Below the pieces are notes generated by a model. It had not been told where the DNA came from. It ran no database searches and saw only the letters and a list, made by a program, of their open reading frames with translations. Both the position numbers and the translations under genes were made by a program. This document shows positions 5,971-14,035 of a DNA stretch of 23,627 bases, piece by piece. Positions within the stretch are counted from its first letter, which is position 1; each line of letters begins with the position of its first letter. The DNA lies in the NCBI GenBank assembly GCA_049589355.1, contig JBAWAP010000010.1:1-23627 (forward strand), in the 5' to 3' direction. The DNA is from JBAWAP01 sp049589355 (GTDB taxonomy: Bacteria > Chloroflexota > Anaerolineae > VGOG01).

Positions 5971-7232
5971 ACTGCATTTCTAGAACTAGCCTCACATGTG
6001 TTCGTAAGAAATGCGTCCGGGAGCTTCTCAAAGTGCTGAGAAAGGCCCGAGATGTTGCCGTGGAACCTATTCGCAGAATTGAGAGGACGCACAAGGACTT
6101 CCAATATAAAATGCGTCTGGCTAAGCTTGCACAAGATGAATTACTGATTAAGTATTCTACAACTGGCTTGCTCGCCAAGCAGTATCGAGGCGAATATTTC
6201 AACCGCATGGATGTTATCGTACGCTACCTGGCTATTGAACACTATTTTGGCTACAATAATTATGGATTTGCACTGTACAGAAAAATGCAGTGGCGCAGAG
6301 TGAACAGAAACACAGAGCAATCATTCCGCTGGTTTATTCAATCTGTTGAGGAGAATGGACTCAATGGCAATAGTCCCATCGAGGTTGACTGGGAACTCAA
6401 CTTACAGGACGGATCACATCGTTTGGCACTTGCTCTTTATTTCGGAATCCATGAAGTGCCTCTCAAGATTGCATCTGAGCGCATGGACGTTGACTATGGA
6501 CTTCAGTGGTTTCGTGCTAATGGATTTTCAGAGAGAGAAGTTACTCTCATTCGAGACAAGCAGATTGAGCTGTTCGCGAGATACGGATTACCATACCTGG
6601 TTTCTGAAGAACTGAGACGGCTACATGCTGCAATCATGGACATATTGCGATCTGAAAAACAGGACTTTGGACGCGGGGAGTTATATCAGAGCTGCGAAGA
6701 TCTGGGGCTTAGCGGGCAGCGTCCAACGAGGCTTCGATTTGAGAGATATGGCCTAGGCGAGCTCTTGAACGGATCGCTGCGCGTACTCGACATCGGCTGT
6801 AATTGTGGCTTCCTCTCACTCCTCTGTGCCAAATATGCCAGACAAGTTGACGGTATTGATGTCAATGAGTCGATGATTCGGATTGCCGAGTTAACCAGAC
6901 AATTTCTGGGAGTTAGCAAATGCGATTTTTTCAACGCCAGCTTTTCTGAGTTTATCCCAGACGATCAGTATGATGTAGTACTCTCTCTTGCCGTCCATCA
7001 TTGGATTGGCATGCCTATGAAAGTTTACGGGGAAAGATTGTATCAAATTCTAAAGCCTGGTGGTTTCCTTGTTTTTGAAAGCCAAGATCTGAATACAGTA
7101 GATCAGGACTTTCAAACGAAGCTGGACGCATTAGTCGGGATAGGATTCAGAGAGCTTCGTAGCGGTATTTTATGTGATGACGGTCGTGTTATGAGAAAAT
7201 ATGTTGTGTTACAAAAGGAGAATCAGTGCTAG
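5967..7232 (+). CDS. ParB/Srx-like domain - methyltransferase fusion
   Basis: A 421-residue protein starting at ATG 5967 with gaggtg seven bases upstream. The N-terminal half carries DGSHRLALALYFGI (D148-G149-S150-H151-R152), the GxHR-type signature of ParB/sulfiredoxin-like folds, preceded by a hydrophobic strand. The C-terminal half is a class I methyltransferase: LDIGCNCGF (274-282), VDGIDVNESM, then VLSLAVHHW and LKPGGFLVFES. In other bacteria ParB-like domains of this kind bind nucleotides. Here one may act on an activated sugar or as a regulatory module for the methyltransferase, which is inference. It overlaps neuA by 7 bases, so they are translationally coupled. Confidence 0.75.
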   Translation: MNCISRTSLTCVRKKCVRELLKVLRKARDVAVEPIRRIERTHKDFQYKMRLAKLAQDELLIKYSTTGLLAKQYRGEYFNRMDVIVRYLAIEHYFGYNNYGFALYRKMQWRRVNRNTEQSFRWFIQSVEENGLNGNSPIEVDWELNLQDGSHRLALALYFGIHEVPLKIASERMDVDYGLQWFRANGFSEREVTLIRDKQIELFARYGLPYLVSEELRRLHAAIMDILRSEKQDFGRGELYQSCEDLGLSGQRPTRLRFERYGLGELLNGSLRVLDIGCNCGFLSLLCAKYARQVDGIDVNESMIRIAELTRQFLGVSKCDFFNASFSEFIPDDQYDVVLSLAVHHWIGMPMKVYGERLYQILKPGGFLVFESQDLNTVDQDFQTKLDALVGIGFRELRSGILCDDGRVMRKYVVLQKENQC

Positions 7233-8413
7233 CAATTATCCCCGCCCGTGGCGGCTCCAAGGGCATCCCACGCAAGAATGTGCGTTTGCTCGCAGGTAAA
7301 CCACTGATTGCTCACACTATTGATCACGCCCGCCAGGCCCGCAACGTGGAACGTGTCGTTGTCTCTACCGATGACATCGAAATTGCCACCACTTCTGAAC
7401 GGTATGGCGCTGAGGTGATCTGGCGGCCGGCGGAAATCAGCGGTGCTACTGCCTCGTCCGAGTTGGCCTTGTTGCACGCCTTGGAGTATCTGCAGCAGAC
7501 TGAGGGATACGAGCCTGACCTCGTTGTCTTCCTGCAATGCACGTCACCACTGACGTTGCCCGAAGACATTGATGGCACCGTTCAGGCTCTTTTGGACGAG
7601 AAGGCCGATTCTGCCCTGGCAGTGACGCCATTCCACTACTTTCTGTGGCGGTGGGACGAACACGGTGACGCTGTAGGTATCAACCATGACAAGCGCGTGC
7701 GGCCATTGCGCCAGCAACGAGAGCCCCAACTTCTGGAAACGGGCGCTGTGTACGTGATGCGGACGGGGGGTTTCAGGAAAGCGAAACACCGCTTCTTTGG
7801 CAAGACAGCCATGTATGTCATGCCGCCGGAACGATGTCTGGAGATTGATGAGCCGATTGATTTCATGATAGCGGAGACCTTGCTCCAGCACCGTCAGCAG
7901 CAGATGATGCTCAATGCCCTGCCTGATCCAATCTCGGCGCTGGTGTTGGACTTTGACGGGGTTTTCACGGACAATCGCGTTCTTGTCTTGGACGATGGGC
8001 GCGAGGCAGTATTCTGCAACCGCAGTGATGGACTGGGGCTGGCTCGCGTCCGGGACCTACGAATACCGGTGTTGGTATTATCATCTGAGGAGAATCCAGT
8101 CGTGCTCGCGCGGTGCCGTAAGCTGGCCCTGGAGTGCTTACACCATGTGCGAGACAAGCGGACCGCGCTTTCTGAGTGGCTCCAAGAACGCGGCCTGGAC
8201 GCAGTGCATGTCGTATTCGTAGGAAACGATGTCAATGATTTGCCGTGCATGGAGTTTGTTGGCTGTAGTCTCGCAGTCAGTGATGCACATTCATCAGTAA
8301 GAGCCGTAGCCAGCCTGGTGCTTTCGGCACCCGGTGGGCGCGGAGCGATCCGTGAGATCTGTGACTTGATTTGCGAAAGGATGGCAGGAGGGACAAATGG
8401 TGCACCAGATTGA
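7226..8413 (+). CDS. neuA: CMP-nonulosonate (acylneuraminate) cytidylyltransferase with C-terminal HAD phosphatase
   Basis: A 395-residue bifunctional protein. Residues 1-225 are an acylneuraminate cytidylyltransferase: IIPARGGSKGIPRKNV forms the CTP-binding loop, followed by VVVSTDD and FLQCTSPL. It would join CTP to a nonulosonic acid to give the CMP-sugar donor. Residues ~236-395 are a KdsC-like HAD phosphatase with a complete catalytic set: D242-F-D244-G-V-F-T-D, SSEENP (motif II region), the K of VRDKRTAL, and GND335-VND338. The start is GTG 7226 after a good aaaaggag. It is coupled to neuB (17-base overlap). An intact phosphatase suggests the nonulosonate is made as the 9-phosphate. The exact sugar (Neu5Ac, KDN, legionaminic or other) cannot be told. 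Confidence 0.88.
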   Translation: MLAIIPARGGSKGIPRKNVRLLAGKPLIAHTIDHARQARNVERVVVSTDDIEIATTSERYGAEVIWRPAEISGATASSELALLHALEYLQQTEGYEPDLVVFLQCTSPLTLPEDIDGTVQALLDEKADSALAVTPFHYFLWRWDEHGDAVGINHDKRVRPLRQQREPQLLETGAVYVMRTGGFRKAKHRFFGKTAMYVMPPERCLEIDEPIDFMIAETLLQHRQQQMMLNALPDPISALVLDFDGVFTDNRVLVLDDGREAVFCNRSDGLGLARVRDLRIPVLVLSSEENPVVLARCRKLALECLHHVRDKRTALSEWLQERGLDAVHVVFVGNDVNDLPCMEFVGCSLAVSDAHSSVRAVASLVLSAPGGRGAIREICDLICERMAGGTNGAPD

Positions 8414-9281
8414 CATTGGTGGGCGTTTAGTAGGCGATGGCCAGCCGGTCTACATCGTGGCCGAAATTGGCATCAATCACAACGGTGATCTCGACATCGC
8501 CAAGCGTCTCATTGACGCCGCAAAGGTAGCTGGCTGCGATGCGGTCAAGTTTCAGAAGCGCACGCCGGACAAGTGCGTGCTAGCAGAGCAGCGGAACACC
8601 TTACGAGAAACGCCATGGGGGCTGATCACCTACCTGGAGTACCGTTATCATGTCGAGTTCGGCTATGAGGAGTATCGAGAGATTGATCATTATTGCCGAG
8701 AGCGGGGTATCACCTGGTTTGCCTCGGTGTGGGACGAAGAATCGGTGGACTTCATGGAAGCGTTTGATCCTCCATGTTACAAAATCCCTTCTGCTGCCCT
8801 GACCGATCGTGCTCTGCTGCGCCACGTACGCGCAACCGGCCGCCCGATCATTCTCTCCACTGGTATGTCCACTATGGAGGAGATCTGGGCTGCCGTAGAT
8901 GTGCTGGGGACTGAGAATCTATTGATCACCCATTGCACCAGCACCTATCCTTGCAAGCCAGGGGAATTGAACCTGCGTGTGATCCCAACACTTCAACGAG
9001 AATTCGACTGTCCAATTGGCTACTCAGGGCATGAAGTAGGGCTGCAAACTACCTATGCAGCGGTGGTGCTAGGCGCCTGCTATGTCGAACGACACATCAC
9101 CCTGGATCGGGCCATGTGGGGCAGTGACCAGGCCGCCTCGGTGGAGCCCTGGGGCTTCATGCGGTTGGTGCGAGATATCAGGGTAACCGAGAAGGCGCTT
9201 GGGGATGGGATCAAGCGGGTGTACGAGAGCGAGAAGCCGATAATGCAAAGGCTCCGACGTGTATCGCCAGCTTCTAGCTGA
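8397..9281 (+). CDS. neuB: N-acetylneuraminate synthase family protein without SAF domain
   Basis: A 294-residue NeuB TIM-barrel enzyme that condenses PEP with a hexosamine (ManNAc-like or its 6-phosphate) to form a nonulosonic acid. Family signatures are AEIGINHNGD near the start, DAVKFQKRTP, ILSTGMST, HCTSTYPC, IGYSGHE and ERHITLD...GSDQAAS. NeuB proteins are usually ~340-350 residues, with a C-terminal antifreeze-like SAF domain contributing to the partner's active site. This one ends right after the barrel, and the next gene starts 15 bases later, so the SAF domain is truly absent and not lost to a local frameshift. The ribosome site gcaggaggga precedes ATG 8397. It works with the coupled neuA. 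Confidence 0.88.
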   Translation: MVHQIDIGGRLVGDGQPVYIVAEIGINHNGDLDIAKRLIDAAKVAGCDAVKFQKRTPDKCVLAEQRNTLRETPWGLITYLEYRYHVEFGYEEYREIDHYCRERGITWFASVWDEESVDFMEAFDPPCYKIPSAALTDRALLRHVRATGRPIILSTGMSTMEEIWAAVDVLGTENLLITHCTSTYPCKPGELNLRVIPTLQREFDCPIGYSGHEVGLQTTYAAVVLGACYVERHITLDRAMWGSDQAASVEPWGFMRLVRDIRVTEKALGDGIKRVYESEKPIMQRLRRVSPASS

Positions 9282-9296
9282 CCAACTTGTGCCGCT

Positions 9297-11168
9297 ATGG
9301 TGACCATCATTGTCCACGGTTCACGAACAGATCGTGCTACCAAAGAGCTAATATATAAACACTATCACGACAAGCTAGTGATCTTGCAGGTTGACACCCT
9401 TGTCCCGGATCATTTGCTTCCCGGTCTGGCACAGTTGCGCACATATGAATCGTACCTGTCTGCCAGAGATTTGTTTGACATAGACAACGCCGCGTTGCAG
9501 CTAAGCCGGGAATGGTTTGCCGTTGACCAGAAGGACATGTCCTTGCACCAGGGCGTTTCATTGGGGCTCGTGTTCCAGGAGAATGTCATAATGCAGAGTG
9601 TCCCGCTGCTGAAAAACATCGCCTGTGCAACGCGAGCCATAAATATTGAGCGGCCCGACCGAATCTACCTGGGGCAGGGTGTCAGTATTGAGTCCTGGGC
9701 GTGGAAAGCGGTAGCTCGCAGGCTAGGGGTTGAGTTGATTGAACTTGACCACGCCAGAGACGAAAAGATTGTGCCAGGAGACGCTCCATTGGCTGCCCGT
9801 TCCAGTTGGGCGCGGCGTTTAGGGCGTCGTCTCGTTAGGGATGCTGGACGACTGTGGCACGGGTTACGTGAACTAGTTGGCAATCACTCAGAGGTGCCGT
9901 TGGTGCTGGTATGCCGGAGCAGTGCGAATGGGTGGCTCTGGCCTGAATTGCAAGGCTCAAAGCGGATTCGGGCTGTTTCTCTGGACCCGGGCCGAGATAG
10001 TGCGACATTAGCTCGAACTTGGTTCCGGCTAAAGCAGAAGCGTTGCCAGGCTGAGTTTCATGAGAGATGGGCAATATTGGCTGCAAAACACCATAATAAT
10101 CCCGTTTTTGAGTACCAGGGTGTCAATATCTGGGATTTTCTATCTCCGACGTTCGAGAAATGGTTCAGCACCGATTTCCCTGCCCTCGCCCTCGAGTTGG
10201 AGCAAGTAGAACGATCGCTACAACGGCAGCGCCCGGTTCTTTTGCTGACCCAAAGCCTACCATACAGTGGGCACCACAAGGCCTGGTCACTCATTGCACA
10301 AAAGCTTGGCATTCCAGTGATGTGTGTGCAGCATGAGAACTTGTTACCTGGATACCTATCTCACTATGATGTAGTCATTGCTGACTATGTAATAGCATGG
10401 GGTGAACTAAGCAGACAATGGTTTGCTCAAAAAGGTATGGATGCCAATCGCGTATTCCTCGTCCGACCGCCTGCATACGAGTCCTCGGCGGTGAGTATGG
10501 CAGAGACAAGGTACAAGAAGGATGTTGGTGGGGCTTTGGACCGTCCGGCCATTATTTTTACCCCAGGCTATTGGGGTCCTTGGACAGCCTGGCACTCGCC
10601 TTTGGACTTTGAACGTGCTCTGGTGGGGATCGTTAGGGCAGCAGAACGCCTTCCAGAATGCGACTTTCTGGTGAAGCTCCATCCCAGTTCATCGCATCCG
10701 CTCCATGAAGGTCCAGACTTTGTCAACCGGAGGATCAATTGGCTGCAGTCGCGAAATCTACCAAATCTGCGTATCGCCCCGCTGCCATCAAGTTTGATGG
10801 ACTACCTTGGCTCGTGTGATGTGCTGATTACTACGCTGTCGTTTTCGACAACCGTGATCGAAGCCCTATTATGCGGCAAGCCGGTGATTGTATTTGATAC
10901 CAGCAGAAAGCCCGACCTTTTGCCAGAAGTAAGAGCAAGCAAGGCTGTGTTGTTTGCACACGAAGTAGAGGAATTGGTAACGGCGATACAGCATGTGGTA
11001 GGGAGCGACGCTTTTAGGCGAGAATTGCTTCAGCGGAAAGATGAGCTTCTCCAATACATCTTAGCCACTGATAGCAGCCACGCAGAGATAATTGAGTCGC
11101 TGGCGTTACGCCTTTCCAGACCAGCCCAAGCCCGTGCACCTCATTTTCTGAATGCGGAAAAGGAGTAG
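9297..11168 (+). CDS. GT-B-fold capsule/teichoic-type glycosyltransferase
   Basis: A 623-residue cytoplasmic protein without membrane segments. The C-terminal half has GT-B hallmarks: LLTQSLPYSGHHKAW, then FVQHEN-like MCVQHENLL, KLHPSSSHP (~459-467) and SFSTTVIEALLCGKPVIVFD (~514-533), as in CDP-glycerol glycerophosphotransferase-like and capsule-synthesis transferases. The N-terminal half (residues 1-230) is less conserved; it contains YLGQGVSIESWAWKAVA and probably forms the acceptor-side Rossmann domain. Its place straight after neuA/neuB makes it one candidate for transferring the CMP-activated sugar, but the donor is not provable. No strong ribosome site precedes ATG 9297. Identification is at fold level. 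Confidence 0.7.
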   Translation: MVTIIVHGSRTDRATKELIYKHYHDKLVILQVDTLVPDHLLPGLAQLRTYESYLSARDLFDIDNAALQLSREWFAVDQKDMSLHQGVSLGLVFQENVIMQSVPLLKNIACATRAINIERPDRIYLGQGVSIESWAWKAVARRLGVELIELDHARDEKIVPGDAPLAARSSWARRLGRRLVRDAGRLWHGLRELVGNHSEVPLVLVCRSSANGWLWPELQGSKRIRAVSLDPGRDSATLARTWFRLKQKRCQAEFHERWAILAAKHHNNPVFEYQGVNIWDFLSPTFEKWFSTDFPALALELEQVERSLQRQRPVLLLTQSLPYSGHHKAWSLIAQKLGIPVMCVQHENLLPGYLSHYDVVIADYVIAWGELSRQWFAQKGMDANRVFLVRPPAYESSAVSMAETRYKKDVGGALDRPAIIFTPGYWGPWTAWHSPLDFERALVGIVRAAERLPECDFLVKLHPSSSHPLHEGPDFVNRRINWLQSRNLPNLRIAPLPSSLMDYLGSCDVLITTLSFSTTVIEALLCGKPVIVFDTSRKPDLLPEVRASKAVLFAHEVEELVTAIQHVVGSDAFRRELLQRKDELLQYILATDSSHAEIIESLALRLSRPAQARAPHFLNAEKE

Positions 11169-11172
11169 TTGA

Positions 11173-12243
11173 GTGAGATCCAAAGAGTTAGTAAAGTTGC
11201 TTGTTCCACCTGTGTTGATCCCGTTGCTGAAGAAGACAAGAATTGCTTTTGCACCGCTATCTGTCCAGCACTTAGAAAGAAATGCAAAGATTACTGATAG
11301 GCCTTGCCACTACTACGAGCTCTTTGTGTGCCATAACGGTGATGTATATCCTTGTTGTCTGACATGGGGTCGGGAAAAAATGAAAATCGGGCATCTTGAT
11401 GATTTAGATTTATCTAATAAAATTAGAGCGTTTTCTTCTAGTTGCGAATGCGGAGAATACAGATTACGTAGAGCCAATTCGGAAGACAGTATGAACTATC
11501 AATGGCTGAATATTGAATTATCTTTAGCGTGTCAAGGTAAGTGTGTTATGTGTTGTGTCAAAGCACCTGACTGGAAAGGATCATATAACTACTATGATTC
11601 ACTGACTCATCTTCTTGAATATTGCAGGCCAAAAGGATTGCTACTTCAGGGCGGCGAAGTGCTGATTCAGAAGAGATCACTGGATTGGGTCCTTTCGGTG
11701 AGACAACGTTTTGGTGATGATATTCATATAGCACTTGTATCAAACGGAAATGTAGATGTTGACATGGTAGACGTCGTTGCACAACTATTCAACAGAGTGA
11801 CCTTATCATTTGTAGGTTTTCAAACAGAAACATATAATACTATCATGGGAATGGATGTGAAACGAGTTAAAGCCTTTGCGGAAATGTTATCAAAGCGGCG
11901 GAATGTAGCCCTGTATTTAAAATATCTCGTTACTCCCATTAATATTCATGAGGCACATGTATTTTTTGATTGGGCAGTATCTCTGAAGCCTCAGCAAATC
12001 CAATTCGCGCAGGCATCAATGGCGTCTTACATAAAAAAGGATACAGAAGATAAATACTGGGATAAAATCTGTGGCAGGGCTTCCGAAAAGTTGAAAGCCG
12101 CGTGGGTTAGAAATAAACACATTCTCCAAAGTGCAAATACACATGTTGTATTTTTTGAGGACACATTAAAATTATATGCAATAGATGATGATTTTATAAC
12201 AAGAAACGGGTTAGAAGAAACATATCATTTGAATCTACGGTAA
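11173..12243 (+). CDS. Radical SAM enzyme with N-terminal SPASM-like cysteines
   Basis: A 356-residue protein from GTG 11173 (ribosome site aaaaggag). The radical SAM cluster motif CX3CX2C is C120-QGK-C124-VM-C127, followed by a TIM-barrel-like pattern (LLLQGGEVL, ALVSNGN). Unusually, a SPASM-like stretch sits before it: C45...C53-HNGDVYP-C61-C62 and C91-x-C93. In SPASM enzymes this follows the barrel. The first 20 residues (KLLVPPVLIPLLKK) resemble the start of the TIGR04325 methyltransferase at 12343. Base composition is clearly more AT-rich than its neighbours, suggesting separate acquisition. The role is unknown; a sugar modification such as dehydration, epimerisation or methylation fits the locus. 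Confidence 0.78.
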   Translation: MRSKELVKLLVPPVLIPLLKKTRIAFAPLSVQHLERNAKITDRPCHYYELFVCHNGDVYPCCLTWGREKMKIGHLDDLDLSNKIRAFSSSCECGEYRLRRANSEDSMNYQWLNIELSLACQGKCVMCCVKAPDWKGSYNYYDSLTHLLEYCRPKGLLLQGGEVLIQKRSLDWVLSVRQRFGDDIHIALVSNGNVDVDMVDVVAQLFNRVTLSFVGFQTETYNTIMGMDVKRVKAFAEMLSKRRNVALYLKYLVTPINIHEAHVFFDWAVSLKPQQIQFAQASMASYIKKDTEDKYWDKICGRASEKLKAAWVRNKHILQSANTHVVFFEDTLKLYAIDDDFITRNGLEETYHLNLR

Positions 12244-12342
12244 CATTACCAATGTTGACAGCATTAGCAGAACAGTCCAGTTTAAGATTATGATGAATTT
12301 GAGTATCTCGCATACAGTTCAAGTTTCAGGAATGAGTGGCTC

Positions 12343-13176
12343 ATGATGATCAACAAGATTGTCAATCTGCTTGTGCCACCTTTGCTGGTGCAAATTTTTC
12401 GTTCCCTGCGTGGTGGCGTGTCAACGGTTGGCTACGGCCTATCCGGCGATTACCGCTCCTGGGACGAGGCAGCGCGGGCCAGCACGGGTTACGACAGTGA
12501 GCGTATTCTGGAAAAGACCATGATAGCGTTGCTCAAGGTCAAAAGCGGCGAGGCAGCCTACGAGCGGGATTCGGTCTTGTTTGACGAGATCCAGTATGCC
12601 TGGCCACTGCTGGCAGGTCTCATGTGGGTGGCCGCCCGCTGCGGGGGAACGCTCAATGTACTGGACTTTGGCGGTTCCCTGGGCAGCACCTACTTTCAGA
12701 ACCGGGCCTTCCTGTCGGCGCTGCCCGGGGTGCGCTGGAACATCGTAGAGCAATCCCGTCATGTAGAGATCGGCAAGGCATGGTTTGAGGACGATCGTCT
12801 CCGCTTCTACGCGGACATCACAGACTGTCTGGCTGACACGCAGCCCAACGTTGTGATCCTCAGCAGCGTCCTGCAATATCTGGAGCGTCCCTACATAGTT
12901 TTCGATCAGATACTGGGGCTTCCCTGTGACCACATTATCATTGACCGCACGCCTTTTTGGTCTGGTCCAACCGACCGCCTGTGTGTGCAGGCCGTGCCGC
13001 CCAACATCTACCCGGCCAGCTATCCGAGCTGGATTTTTTCAAGGCAGCGGTTTCATGACCATCTACATGAGGATTGGCAGAACATGGTGACGTTTGACAA
13101 TCCAGACAGGCTGGCAGGGCCGGTTGAGTTTATTTATCAAGGAATGATCATTGCCCGAAGCAACCAAGTATCTTAA
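12343..13176 (+). CDS. Methyltransferase, TIGR04325 (LIC12133-like) family
   Basis: A 277-residue putative SAM-dependent methyltransferase typical of O-antigen and capsule clusters. The family pattern is clear: an N-terminal LLVPPLLVQIFRSLRG segment, DYRSWDEAARASTGYDSERI (~36-55), YERDSVLFDEIQYAWPLLA, LDFGGSLGSTYFQNR (107-121, SAM site), WNIVEQ, and VVILSSVLQYLE. It probably methylates the glycan or a nucleotide sugar. The preceding 99 bases (12244-12342) are AT-rich and hold a 6-bp palindrome right after the previous stop (12242-12256), but no convincing promoter. The ribosome site is weak, and ATG 12346 is equally possible. It overlaps the next gene by 26 bases. Confidence 0.85.
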   Translation: MMINKIVNLLVPPLLVQIFRSLRGGVSTVGYGLSGDYRSWDEAARASTGYDSERILEKTMIALLKVKSGEAAYERDSVLFDEIQYAWPLLAGLMWVAARCGGTLNVLDFGGSLGSTYFQNRAFLSALPGVRWNIVEQSRHVEIGKAWFEDDRLRFYADITDCLADTQPNVVILSSVLQYLERPYIVFDQILGLPCDHIIIDRTPFWSGPTDRLCVQAVPPNIYPASYPSWIFSRQRFHDHLHEDWQNMVTFDNPDRLAGPVEFIYQGMIIARSNQVS

Positions 13177-14035
13177 TCTCGGCTGCGGTAGCCGGTATCA
13201 TCCGGATTGGATCAATATAGACATCGCCCCGCTCTGTCCAGAAGTCATCCAACATGACCTCAGCCGAGGCATACCGCTTCCCGACGCAAGTTGTGATGTT
13301 GTCTACCATGCCGCTGTGCTTGAACATATGCGGCATTCAGATGCGGCGGCGTTCCTGGCTGAGTGCTATCGAGTGTTGAAATCTGGCGGAACCGTGCGCG
13401 TGGGCGTGCCCGATCTGGAAAGAATCTGCCAACTGTATTTATCGAGGCTGGCTGCGGCGTTGGATGGAGAAAAAGCAGCAGAGCATGACTACGACTGGAT
13501 CATGCTTGAGTTGTTCGACCAAATCGTGCGGGAAAAGAGCGGCGGCCACATGCTGGATTATCTTCGACAGAATCCGCTGCCCAATGAAACATTCGTCTAT
13601 GAGCGAATTGGTGAAGAGGGACGCCAATTGGTGAAGGCATTGCGCAGGCAAGATAGCGACGGGAAAAACTCTGAGCACGATCCGGCTGCTGAGCCAGCCC
13701 TTCTCCACAAGCTGAAGATGAGATTGCGCACTCTCCCAGGTGTGGCGAAACGCCGCATGCTGTGGTGGCTGTTGGCAGCAGAGGATAGGCGAGCGCTCGA
13801 GATTGGTCGTTTCCGCTTAGCTGGCGAGGTGCATCAGTGGATGTACGATCGTTACTCGCTTGCCCGGTTGCTGGTTCTAACCGGCTTTCAAGATCCACAA
13901 TTGCAGGATGCAAGCACCAGCCGAATTCCTAACTGGACGAATTTCCACCTCGACACATTGCCCAATGGGCAGGTGATAAAGCCGGATTTGTTTTTTATGG
14001 AAGCAATCAAGCCGGGAGTTCCCATCTATGAGTGA
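13151..14035 (+). CDS. Class I SAM-dependent methyltransferase (type 11-like)
   Basis: A 294-residue protein from TTG 13151 (caaggaa upstream), overlapping the previous gene by 26 bases. YLNLGCGSRYHPDWINIDI (7-25) is the SAM-binding motif of the short predicted methyltransferases common in polysaccharide loci. It is followed by HDLSRGIPLPDASCDVVYHA, AVLEHM and VLKSGGTVRVGVPDLE. Residues ~95-220 are a long charged, helical insertion before a C-terminal tail (RYSLARLLVLTGF). It probably methylates a sugar hydroxyl; the acceptor is unknown. It overlaps the epimerase gene by 8 bases. Confidence 0.82.
   Translation: MPEATKYLNLGCGSRYHPDWINIDIAPLCPEVIQHDLSRGIPLPDASCDVVYHAAVLEHMRHSDAAAFLAECYRVLKSGGTVRVGVPDLERICQLYLSRLAAALDGEKAAEHDYDWIMLELFDQIVREKSGGHMLDYLRQNPLPNETFVYERIGEEGRQLVKALRRQDSDGKNSEHDPAAEPALLHKLKMRLRTLPGVAKRRMLWWLLAAEDRRALEIGRFRLAGEVHQWMYDRYSLARLLVLTGFQDPQLQDASTSRIPNWTNFHLDTLPNGQVIKPDLFFMEAIKPGVPIYE

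Noticed and set aside
12242..12256. aacatt-acc-aatgtt palindrome right after the radical SAM stop codon
   Set aside because: Only 6-bp AT-rich arms with a 3-base loop and no following T-run; too weak for a terminator call.
12255..12290. Perfect TTGACA -35 hexamer in the gap before the TIGR04325 methyltransferase gene
   Set aside because: No acceptable -10 lies 16-18 bases downstream; the nearest TAAGAT is about 22 bases away. I do not call it a promoter.
12343..14035. Frameshifted single gene formed by the two methyltransferase genes
   Set aside because: Each has its own complete SAM motif and family-typical length; the 26-base overlap is ordinary operon packing.
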